Shown piece after piece: positions 15,386-22,716 of a DNA stretch of 37,500 nucleotides. Both the position numbers and the translations under genes were made by a program. The stretch is from Paludibacteraceae bacterium (lineage in GTDB: Bacteria; Bacteroidota; Bacteroidia; Bacteroidales; Paludibacteraceae). Below the pieces are notes generated by a model. The model was not told where the DNA came from. It saw only the letters and a program-made list of their open reading frames with translations, and did not search any database. The number at the start of each line of letters is the position of its first letter. The stretch's first letter is position 1. The stretch lies in the NCBI GenBank assembly GCA_024399615.1, contig JAKSNQ010000014.1, forward strand, positions 1-37,500. Reading direction: 5' to 3'.

Positions 15386-15936
15386 CTTTTTCCCCTCCTT
15401 TCTTTTTCATCTCTAATCCATACGACAATAGTGCCTGCAATCAATGCGAAGATGATAATAAGTATTGGTGACACCTTAAGATACCAAATTAGAAAAGCAG
15501 CTACGATGGGGATAATGATTGTTTTCCATGTGATTTTAGCGGACTTAGCCATTTTGTAAAGTGGTGCAGCAATTAGAGCAACTACTGCAGGTCGTATGCC
15601 CTTGAATATGGCCTCAATTGCTTCATTGTCACGGAAATGTGTGAAGCATGTAGCAATAGTCAGAATAATCACAAATGAGGGAAGCACAGCGCCTAATACC
15701 GAGTAGAGCAGACCTCGCCATCCATTGATTTTGTAGCCTACGAAAACAGCCGTGTTGACGGCAATAATACCAGGTGCTGATTGCGCAAGGGCAATTAAGT
15801 CCAAAAATTCTTCTTCTTCAATCCAATGTTGATGATCTACAATCTCTCGTTGAACGAGAGGAATCATAGCATAACCACCTCCCAATGTGAAGGCTCCTAT
15901 ACGGAAAAAAGTAGCGAATAGAGAAAGATTTTTCAT
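15382..15936 (-). CDS. Chromate-type transporter, half-size subunit (first of pair)
   Basis: 184-residue membrane protein with the CHR signature FTLGGGYAMIPLVQREI at the N-terminus and APGIIAVNTAVFVGYKING, followed by several hydrophobic segments and a basic C-terminus (RDEKERRGKR). It is homologous to the next gene and overlaps it by four bases, so the two should be made in equal amounts and form a heterodimer. No regulator of the chrB type lies beside it. It is 47 bases after the lytic transglycosylase gene. Confidence 0.88.
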   Translation of the reverse strand: MKNLSLFATFFRIGAFTLGGGYAMIPLVQREIVDHQHWIEEEEFLDLIALAQSAPGIIAVNTAVFVGYKINGWRGLLYSVLGAVLPSFVIILTIATCFTHFRDNEAIEAIFKGIRPAVVALIAAPLYKMAKSAKITWKTIIIPIVAAFLIWYLKVSPILIIIFALIAGTIVVWIRDEKERRGKR

Positions 15937-15983
15937 GAAAAATTAAAAAGAACTACTGTTTTGTGAAAGTAACTCTATAGCAT

Positions 15984-16667
15984 TTAGTTCGCAGGATTTG
16001 GGGACTTGTTTTGGAGTTTGGCTTCTTCTTGTCGAATTTTGTCTGTTGTGCGCATGATACGATGGACGTAACGTATGGTCTCTTCAGCGTTGAATGAGCC
16101 ATATTGTACAACTGAATCGGTGTAATATTCTTCGTATTTCAGTTGGCTCAAATAGTGCTCTACGTCTGCCCACCGATAGGCATTGGCTCCGTATTTCTTG
16201 GCTAATCTTCGTGCATCATGTATATGTGCAGGCCCTGCGTTGTAACTGGCCAAGGTAAATCGTAGATTTTCAACGGAATCAGTGACAAAATGAAAATGTT
16301 GGCGTAGTGAGCCTACGTATTTCGCTCCTGCACGTATATTGTCTTCCGGTTCAAAGCATGTTGAATCGTTCAGTCCAAATCGTGCGCCCGTCTTTGGCAT
16401 CAGTTGCATCAAGCCTCGTGCTCCCACTTGTGATTTGGCTAAGGGGTTGTAGCGGCTCTCGTGGTAGGCGATGGCTGCCAATATTTCCCAATCGCATCCT
16501 GCTTCGGGAGCATAGGTTACAAAATACTCAGCATAGGGCACATTACTCATCAATTTTTGCTCGGTTAGCATGTCTTCAGCACGTTGACCTTCTTCTATAC
16601 CGAAGAACGCAAGTATAGCAAAGAGTGTCAGTGCACCGATGAGCGAGACCAAATAGGTTCGGCGCAT
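15984..16667 (-). CDS. Membrane-anchored lytic transglycosylase, SLT domain
   Basis: 227-residue murein-cleaving enzyme. A hydrophobic N-terminal segment (about residues 5-23, TYLVSLIGALTLFAILAFF) anchors or exports it. The SLT domain has catalytic Glu70 in AYHESRYNP, then ARGLMQLMPKTGARFG and the late motif ASYNAGPAHI, as in MltF-like family 1 enzymes. It lacks the N-terminal solute-binding domain of MltF. A TTG at 16718 is in frame, but the ATG at 16667 gives the usual positively charged start. It lies 122 bases after the CNNM gene, so a separate promoter is possible, although I find no consensus box. Confidence 0.9.
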   Translation of the reverse strand: MRRTYLVSLIGALTLFAILAFFGIEEGQRAEDMLTEQKLMSNVPYAEYFVTYAPEAGCDWEILAAIAYHESRYNPLAKSQVGARGLMQLMPKTGARFGLNDSTCFEPEDNIRAGAKYVGSLRQHFHFVTDSVENLRFTLASYNAGPAHIHDARRLAKKYGANAYRWADVEHYLSQLKYEEYYTDSVVQYGSFNAEETIRYVHRIMRTTDKIRQEEAKLQNKSPNPAN

Positions 16668-16789
16668 GCGCAAGGTATATTTATATGTTTGGGCAGAATT
16701 CACGGATAGATGGGGCAAATTTGACCTATTATATCAAAGGGGACTATAGCATTCCCCGCTTAGAAGTTTAATTAATTAAATGGGTTGGA

Positions 16790-17842
16790 TTAACGCTCAA
16801 CGGTTTTGAGGCGTTTTTGGCGCTGTTCCCATCGTTCACGAGCATATTGTTGCATGTCGGTGAACTGATCGTTCTCATCGGTAATCTCAAAGCCAAAGAC
16901 GGTCTCTATTACATCCTCAAGCGTGAGAATGCCCTGCAAACACCCATATTCGTCAATGACGATACTTATTTGCTCTTTCCCTTCAATCAAGCGGTCCCAT
17001 ACTTCGGGTATAGGCATATCCTCGTTGAAGTAAGGAAGCGGTCGTCTAATTTCCGACAAGGTGACATTGAACTTGTCCTCGGCCAACAACTCGAGGGCGT
17101 CGCTTCTGAGTACATAACCTGTGATGAACTCTGGCGAATCGGAGTAAATCGGAATGCGCGAGAAATGGTCGAACTTGTCCTCTTTGTAGAATTCGCGCAA
17201 AGTTAGGTGTTCGGGCGCTGTTGCGCAGACGACACGTGGGGTCATGACATCGTAGGCTTTGATATCTTCAAGACGGATTATGTTCTGTATAATTTTGTTT
17301 TCATCCTCGTCAAAGACACCCTCATCTTCACCAACCTCTACCATCGCACTCACTTCCTCTCGTGAAATAGTTTGTTCTTCCTCGGCAACTTTGGGTGCAA
17401 CTAATCTGGAAATCTTCTCGATGCACCATACGATAGGAAACTGTATGATGATGAGCACATGTAATGTGCGTGCCGCAAACGAGGTGAGTGAGCGCCAATT
17501 AGAAGCGCCTAATGTCTTGGGAATAATCTCAGCGAAGACGAGTATGAGAATGGTTGTGATAGCAGACACTAGTCCGAACCATGCGCTTCCAAAGAGCAAG
17601 GTCGCTTGCTGACCAACACCTGCAGCACCGATAGTATTGGCGATTGTGTTGAGTGAAAGAATGGCCGCCAAAGGGCGCTCGGTATCTTGTTTGTACTCGC
17701 GCAGACGTGTCGCATCCTCGTCACCTTCCGACTCTCTCATCTGCAAGTAGGAAAGGGTGGTGGACATCAGGGTCGCCTCTAAAACGGAACATAAAAATGA
17801 TACCGATATGGCAATAAATAGAAAAATAAAAAGTAGTAACAT
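16790..17842 (-). CDS. CNNM/DUF21 and CBS-pair membrane protein (CorB/hemolysin-type)
   Basis: 350-residue protein with an N-terminal DUF21 membrane domain (hydrophobic segments near residues 2-24, 58-80 and 85-110, with ATLMSTTLSYL and EIIPKTLGA) and a cytoplasmic CBS pair (residues about 185-310; DVMTPRVVCATAP and VIDEYGCLQGILTLEDVIE). Relatives transport or regulate Mg2+; the hemolysin name is historical. It ends soon after the CBS pair, without the CorC_HlyC domain seen in longer members. The ATG at 17842 is 4 bases after the lpxB stop, so it is in the lpxB operon. The frame is open to 17911 inside lpxB, which I reject. Confidence 0.9.
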   Translation of the reverse strand: MLLLFIFLFIAISVSFLCSVLEATLMSTTLSYLQMRESEGDEDATRLREYKQDTERPLAAILSLNTIANTIGAAGVGQQATLLFGSAWFGLVSAITTILILVFAEIIPKTLGASNWRSLTSFAARTLHVLIIIQFPIVWCIEKISRLVAPKVAEEEQTISREEVSAMVEVGEDEGVFDEDENKIIQNIIRLEDIKAYDVMTPRVVCATAPEHLTLREFYKEDKFDHFSRIPIYSDSPEFITGYVLRSDALELLAEDKFNVTLSEIRRPLPYFNEDMPIPEVWDRLIEGKEQISIVIDEYGCLQGILTLEDVIETVFGFEITDENDQFTDMQQYARERWEQRQKRLKTVER

Positions 17843-17846
17843 GTTG

Positions 17847-18947
17847 TTATAACCGTGAGATAATATGTGCCGCTGTTTGCGCGGCTGAATGATTGCCCAA
17901 TAACTGGGCAATTTCGTTATATCCTGTCAACATTTGTTGTCGATATCCTGGCTCATTTAAAATATGGTTCAACTCATCCCTAACTTGTTCTACCGTGAAG
18001 CGATGCGCAATTTTCTCCTTAAGCAGTTCACGTTGAAGGATAATATTAGGTAGAGTGAAGAAGGGAGAGTCAAAAAGCAACGGACGCAGGTGACCTATCC
18101 AACTGCATGTGACATGGTAGACAGGTACTTGTGGGCAACCCAAGAGGGCTGCTTCGAGTGTGGCGGTTCCAGAATTGACGATGGCAGCTTCTGCACGAGC
18201 CAGCAAGTCGTAGGTATTATTAAAGACCAACATCTGTTCCGCGTCGTGCCCTAGCAGATCGATATAGAATTTGTGATCGATACCCGGTGCACCTGCAATG
18301 ACAATCTTTCGTCCATCCGCCTCTTGTTTAGCGGCCTCTAACATCAGTGGTAGGCAATGCACTATTTCGCTCCGTCGTGAGCCAGGTAAGATAGCAATCA
18401 AGGGTTCACGCTCAGGTTGCTGATGTTGGCGTTGGTATAATTGGATAGCATCCATCGTTGGATTGCCGACATAGGTACACGTGTAGCCATAGCGTTTATA
18501 AAAAGCTGGTTCGAATGGGAAGATACCCAATACGAGTTCGCTTAGGTGTGCTATCTGATGCACTCGCCATTTTTTCCATGCCCATACCTTAGGCGGTATG
18601 TAGTAACAGATATGAGTGCAAGGCAGATGCTGATGACAAAACTCGGCGATTCGCAGGTTGAACGAGGGATAGTCAACTAAGATGAGTACATCGGGTTTCT
18701 CACGTAGCAGTGCCTCTTTGGCAATGTGTAAGTTTTCTCGTATCGCAGGCATGTTCTTCACGACAGCGATGATCCCCATATAGGCCATATGTCGATAGTC
18801 CTGAAAGAGCAGACATCCTTCAGTGCGCATCATATCGCCTCCTAACCCTACAAACTGAGTTGTAGTGTCCATCTGACGTAGTGCGCGTATAAGCGCCGCT
18901 GCATGCATATCGCCTGAGGCTTCGCCTGCTATGAGAAAATACTTCAT
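17847..18947 (-). CDS. lpxB: Lipid-A-disaccharide synthase
   Basis: 366-residue peripheral membrane glycosyltransferase (GT19). It joins 2,3-diacylglucosamine-1-phosphate and UDP-2,3-diacylglucosamine to form the disaccharide of lipid A. The conserved N-terminus is YFLIAGEASGDMHAA (Asp13, His15), followed by VGLGGDMM, DYPSFNLRIAEF, CYYIPPKVWAWK and, in the C-terminal half, LPGSRRSEI and NSGTATLEAALLGCPQVPVY. The length fits the family. It follows a small membrane-protein gene by 41 bases and surE before that. Confidence 0.96.
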   Translation of the reverse strand: MKYFLIAGEASGDMHAAALIRALRQMDTTTQFVGLGGDMMRTEGCLLFQDYRHMAYMGIIAVVKNMPAIRENLHIAKEALLREKPDVLILVDYPSFNLRIAEFCHQHLPCTHICYYIPPKVWAWKKWRVHQIAHLSELVLGIFPFEPAFYKRYGYTCTYVGNPTMDAIQLYQRQHQQPEREPLIAILPGSRRSEIVHCLPLMLEAAKQEADGRKIVIAGAPGIDHKFYIDLLGHDAEQMLVFNNTYDLLARAEAAIVNSGTATLEAALLGCPQVPVYHVTCSWIGHLRPLLFDSPFFTLPNIILQRELLKEKIAHRFTVEQVRDELNHILNEPGYRQQMLTGYNEIAQLLGNHSAAQTAAHIISRL

Positions 18948-18988
18948 CAGCTATCTGTATTTATCGGTTAGAGGAGAAGAAACGAGTT

Positions 18989-19270
18989 TTATAAACTATA
19001 CATTGCTGAGGCAATCATATACGGAAAACAGCCGAGCAGGATGCCTTTGGCCAGTTTCCACATGTCCATGCTATAGAAGAGGAACAATGCTGCCAGGTCT
19101 GGGAAAACTGACAACATGAGTAGCTTTTGTACTATGGGGTTGGCTCCCTGTCCGAATAAGCGCATCATGTGCCATAAGTTGTAGTTGTCAAGGTACACAA
19201 CGCAGAATAGTGCGGGCAATATCAAGCCCAATATTAAACCATACCAATATGTGTCAAAGCGGTCACGCAT
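18989..19270 (-). CDS. Small polytopic membrane protein between surE and lpxB
   Basis: 93 residues, no named family known to me. Hydrophobic segments lie near residues 9-26, 49-66 and 71-90; the loop holds YNLWHMMRLFGQGANPIVQKLL. I recall short proteins of this kind at this place, between surE and lpxB, in other Bacteroidetes, so it is probably real and conserved. It starts 54 bases after surE. A role beside lipid A synthesis is suggested only by position. Confidence 0.75.
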   Translation of the reverse strand: MRDRFDTYWYGLILGLILPALFCVVYLDNYNLWHMMRLFGQGANPIVQKLLMLSVFPDLAALFLFYSMDMWKLAKGILLGCFPYMIASAMYSL

Positions 19271-19324
19271 GTGTGAACTGAGGTGCCTATTGATTGTTAC
19301 CGGAAATTTGCAGCTGTTTGATTA

Positions 19325-20116
19325 TCAGTCTAACTCATAGTTTATACCTGCGTCTGGAGACGCGAAGTAACGATGCTCAGTCATGTCGATACTGGTAGGA
19401 GATACTGAGATATATCCAGCTTTGTTCGCTGCGCGATCGGTAGGAATCTCGTTGACAGCATAGTCCTCCAAATTATCAGATTTGTCGGTGCTGACAAATT
19501 GACCTGTAATCATGTAGAATGGTTTACCACTAGGGTCGGTGTATGTCATGTACTCCTTGTCCCAATATCCATGGCAATGACGTGTGAGTCGGCATCCTTT
19601 TAATGGCCCCTGGGGCGCATTGATATTCCAACAAACGAACTCGCGTTTAGGCTGCTCTATGATAAACTGAGTAAGGCGTAGAATTTCGGGCTCGAAATGA
19701 GAAAAGTCGGCATCCGGATTGTGGTCACATATTGACCAACCGATGCTGAGAATACCGTGTTCACAGCCCTCGAAAACGGCTCCCATTGTACCCGAATACA
19801 TTACGTTGACACATCCGTTATCGCCATGATTGATGCCAGAACAAATCAAGTCAGGACGCTTGTCAGGGAACAAGATGTGTATACCCAACTTGACGCAATC
19901 GGTGGGCGTTCCATTGCTGGTGTACACCGTTAATCCAGGCTCCTCAATGATTTTATTCAAACGTAAAGGTGTCAGTACAGTGATGGCATTGCTTTGTGCC
20001 GAACGTGGACCATCTGGCGCAACGACCGTTACGTCACCTAATTTTCGCATTATTTTGACAAGAGTCAGAATACCTTTTGCACCCCAACCATCGTCATTTG
20101 TTATGAAAATGTGCAT
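19325..20116 (-). CDS. surE: 5'/3'-nucleotidase SurE
   Basis: 263-residue metal-dependent phosphatase that acts on nucleoside monophosphates and, in some bacteria, on polyphosphate. The conserved N-terminal metal-site motif ITNDDGWGAKGI carries Asp8 and Asp9; further motifs are VVAPDGPRSAQSNAIT (substrate-site Ser) and CSGINHGDNG (Asn ligand). The length is normal for Bacteroidetes members. An AGGAGG stretch lies about 25 bases before the start, too far for a usual ribosome site. It follows glmM by 50 bases and precedes the small membrane protein and lpxB. Confidence 0.95.
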   Translation of the reverse strand: MHIFITNDDGWGAKGILTLVKIMRKLGDVTVVAPDGPRSAQSNAITVLTPLRLNKIIEEPGLTVYTSNGTPTDCVKLGIHILFPDKRPDLICSGINHGDNGCVNVMYSGTMGAVFEGCEHGILSIGWSICDHNPDADFSHFEPEILRLTQFIIEQPKREFVCWNINAPQGPLKGCRLTRHCHGYWDKEYMTYTDPSGKPFYMITGQFVSTDKSDNLEDYAVNEIPTDRAANKAGYISVSPTSIDMTEHRYFASPDAGINYELD

Positions 20117-20166
20117 AATAAATTCGATTTGAATTATTCCCTCCTTTTTGACGAACTACTCCGTTC

Positions 20167-21549
20167 TCACAAGTTGGCCAATCGCTTGATTTCGTCCATG
20201 ATAGCTTGTGCAAATTTGTCAGCTTGCTCCATGGTGGGTGCTTCGCTATATACGCGGATGATTGGTTCGGTATTGGATTTGCGAAGCAAAACCCATCCTT
20301 GAGGGAAGTTAATCTTGACACCATCACGGTCATCAACGTCATACATCTTGTAGATGCCCTTGATGGCCGCCAATATAGTATCTACATCCAATTCAGGAGT
20401 CAGGTCGATACGATTCTTAGAAATGAAATAAGGAGGGTAGGTGGCGCGCAACTCGCTGGCTTTGCATCCCTTGTGCGCAAGATGCGACAGGAACAAAGCC
20501 ACCCCCACTAAGGCATCGCGACCATAGTGAGAGGCAGGGTAGATGACACCACCGTTACCTTCTCCACCTATCACGGCATTGGTTCTCTCCATTTCGGTTG
20601 TTACGTTTACTTCTCCTACTTTGGATGATGTGTATTCACAATTGTGTGCTTCAGTCACGTCTTTTAATGCACGAGAAGATGATAGGTTGGATACGGTATG
20701 ACCAGGTGTGTGTGTCAAGACATAGTCTGCTACTGATACTAGTGTGTATTCCTCGCCGAACATATCGCCATTTTCGCATACCAACGCCAAACGATCAACA
20801 TCAGGATCAACGACGATACCTAAATCTGCTTTACCTTGTTTGAGCAGGTCAGATATTTCGGTCAAGTGCTGGGGTAGTGGCTCAGGATTGTGTGGGAAAT
20901 GGCCATTTGGCGTGCAGTTCAGTTCAATAATGTTCTTTACTCCTAAGGCACGTAACATGGTAGGAATAGCTACGCCACCAATAGAGTTTACTGCATCAAT
21001 TGCTACCGTGAAGTTTGCTTTCTCGATAGCTTCTTTATCCACCAATTGCAGATCCAGCACGTTTTGTACGTGGTATGGCAAGTAGTCTTTCTCTACCATA
21101 TGTCCCAATGCATCCACTTCTGCAAAAGTGAAGTCTTCTTGCTCTGCAATAGCCAAAACCTCCTTGCCTTCAGCATCCGTGAGGAACATGCCCCTGTCAT
21201 TTAGCAACTTGAGTGCGTTCCATTGTTTGGGGTTGTGAGATGCAGTAAGGATAATACCTCCTGCTGCTTTTTCGCCAATGACGGCCAATTCAGTGGTAGG
21301 AGTGGTAGCTAATCCAATGTTAACTACATCATATCCCATCCCGAGCAGCGTTCCGCTGACTAACAGGTCTACCATTTGACCTGAGATTCGGGCATCACGG
21401 CCTACTACGATAGTGTTATTGTTTGGAAGATTACGTTTTCGTTGTGTGGCATAGGCAGCAGTAAAACGAACGATGTCAACAGGGTTGAGGCCATCGCCTA
21501 CGCGTCCACCGATGGTGCCTCGTATGCCAGAGATTGATTTAACGAGCAT
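20167..21549 (-). CDS. glmM: Phosphohexomutase, probable phosphoglucosamine mutase
   Basis: 460-residue alpha-D-phosphohexomutase; the probable reaction is GlcN-6-P to GlcN-1-P on the way to UDP-GlcNAc for murein and lipid A. The active-site phosphoserine loop is TASHNPKQWNALK, the Mg site is DPDVDRLALV, and the sugar-recognition loop is GGEGNGGVIYP. The last is unlike the GGExSGH of classical E. coli GlmM and closer to the archaeal-type form, so a phosphomannomutase or phosphoglucomutase role cannot be excluded. Late motif VLLRKSNTEPIIRVYSEA binds the phosphate. The next gene is surE; a perfect 8-bp hairpin lies 23-44 bases before its start. Confidence 0.88.
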   Translation of the reverse strand: MLVKSISGIRGTIGGRVGDGLNPVDIVRFTAAYATQRKRNLPNNNTIVVGRDARISGQMVDLLVSGTLLGMGYDVVNIGLATTPTTELAVIGEKAAGGIILTASHNPKQWNALKLLNDRGMFLTDAEGKEVLAIAEQEDFTFAEVDALGHMVEKDYLPYHVQNVLDLQLVDKEAIEKANFTVAIDAVNSIGGVAIPTMLRALGVKNIIELNCTPNGHFPHNPEPLPQHLTEISDLLKQGKADLGIVVDPDVDRLALVCENGDMFGEEYTLVSVADYVLTHTPGHTVSNLSSSRALKDVTEAHNCEYTSSKVGEVNVTTEMERTNAVIGGEGNGGVIYPASHYGRDALVGVALFLSHLAHKGCKASELRATYPPYFISKNRIDLTPELDVDTILAAIKGIYKMYDVDDRDGVKINFPQGWVLLRKSNTEPIIRVYSEAPTMEQADKFAQAIMDEIKRLANL

Positions 21550-21572
21550 GATAATGTTTTGATTTTAAGTTC

Positions 21573-21594
21573 TCTCAGCAGTTATTTGCTGAGA
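21573..21594. promoter_or_regulatory. Inverted repeat in the glmM leader
   Basis: TCTCAGCA (21573-21580) and TGCTGAGA (21587-21594) are perfect inverted repeats around a 6-base loop. On the minus strand the stem is not followed by a T-run, so it is not a plain terminator for the lipoprotein gene before it. It could be an operator, an mRNA stability element or an initiation control site for glmM; there is no direct evidence of function. Confidence 0.4.
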
Positions 21595-21603
21595 AAAAGT
21601 ATG

Positions 21604-22143
21604 TTAATAACGTTTGATTTGCATTTTCAGGTCATACACATATGGCGTCACGTCGCTGGAATTGAATCCCTTTTTGGACGGACAAATGATGCGTCCTTCT
21701 GCTCCTGAATATTTCATATGCTTCAAGGCCAGGTGCCATGCCTCACATGCATTGGATGATGCAACATTATATTGGAACTCAATTGGATAAGGAAGTTCGT
21801 TTGTGTTCCAATAAGAAATAGTGTCGGGGTTTTCGGTCAGACTATACTGACGATAACGCACGTTTACGTGATCTTTGGACTGGATTGCCTCTGTTGTCGT
21901 ATCACCCATTGCCGTTAGGTGGAAATAGCAATAGTCGCCCACTTCGATGTAGTCGGTTTCTCCCCATGCGCTGTATTCAGGTTCGTCGGCTAGAGGCAAT
22001 ACGCGAATGTTGTTGATGCGGATGTAAGTGTCGATGAGTTTCTTTTCCGCCTTAAGTGAATTGGCGTAGTTGGTCACGTTTCTGTTACATGCTGATAGTG
22101 CGATAACCACGAAAATCAGTATTACTGGGAATCGATATTTCAT
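21604..22143 (-). CDS. FKBP-like lipoprotein, DUF4827 type
   Basis: 179-residue lipoprotein: lipobox LSAC gives Cys19. The C-terminal part has a degenerate FKBP fold, with VNVRYRQYSLTENPDTISYW and RIICPSKKGFNSSDVTPYVY standing for the usual loop and IPxxLAYG region; key prolyl-isomerase aromatic positions do not seem to be kept. It resembles the DUF4827 proteins of Bacteroidetes, often beside glmM. It is 10 bases after the other FKBP-like lipoprotein gene and 54 bases before glmM, so probably in one operon. Catalytic activity is doubtful; a binding or chaperone role in the periplasm or outer membrane is an inference. Confidence 0.8.
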   Translation of the reverse strand: MKYRFPVILIFVVIALSACNRNVTNYANSLKAEKKLIDTYIRINNIRVLPLADEPEYSAWGETDYIEVGDYCYFHLTAMGDTTTEAIQSKDHVNVRYRQYSLTENPDTISYWNTNELPYPIEFQYNVASSNACEAWHLALKHMKYSGAEGRIICPSKKGFNSSDVTPYVYDLKMQIKRY

Positions 22144-22153
22144 AAGCTTTGAA

Positions 22154-22687
22154 TTATTTAGTATGTTCGATAATTTGTATTTTGTTCAGATGTATGATGC
22201 AATTGGTGTAAAAGTCCACTTGATTGTTTGCTTCAATCCCATATGCTGTGTAGTAGGGGCAAATTAGTTGTGCTTGCTCGTCTTCATGTAGTACAGGTAG
22301 CAGTTTGTCCAGGGCGAATAAAGTCTCGCGTTTGCCGATACGGATTTGTTGTTGTGTATCCTCTATCAATTGGCCATTCAACTTGTAAGTGCAGTAGTGT
22401 AACTCTACTATCATGCCCTCTTTGAGTGCCTCAGATAACGATGTATCACCATTGCGAATAATATGGTACCAATAGCCATCTTCTGACAAGACGAACGTTG
22501 AGTCACATGTCTGTGCATATTTCGTGCAAGTCAGATCAGCCTCTTCTGCCATCCGCAGATTGACCATAGTGATTGCCAGCCCAAGTGAATCAACAGAAGG
22601 TCGATTGGCGGGAGATTGGGGCTTGACACGACGACAGCCACATACTGCAATTATTAACAACGTTAATATGTATAGTTTATGTCTCAT
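22154..22687 (-). CDS. FKBP-type lipoprotein, GldI-like
   Basis: 177-residue lipoprotein with lipobox VCGC (Cys18). The FKBP core is visible: GMIVELHYCTYKLNGQLIED and LICPYYTAYGIEANNQ, the latter like IPxxLAYG; the flap region is shorter. It may be a peptidyl-prolyl isomerase or a non-catalytic relative. In gliding Bacteroidetes the related lipoprotein GldI is needed for motility and type IX secretion. The window also has the por genes, but 13 kb away. It starts 29 bases after the hybrid regulator gene and is 10 bases before the DUF4827-type gene. Confidence 0.8.
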   Translation of the reverse strand: MRHKLYILTLLIIAVCGCRRVKPQSPANRPSVDSLGLAITMVNLRMAEEADLTCTKYAQTCDSTFVLSEDGYWYHIIRNGDTSLSEALKEGMIVELHYCTYKLNGQLIEDTQQQIRIGKRETLFALDKLLPVLHEDEQAQLICPYYTAYGIEANNQVDFYTNCIIHLNKIQIIEHTK

Positions 22688-22716
22688 GTTTGAATATTCG
22701 CTGAATTATGCTCATT

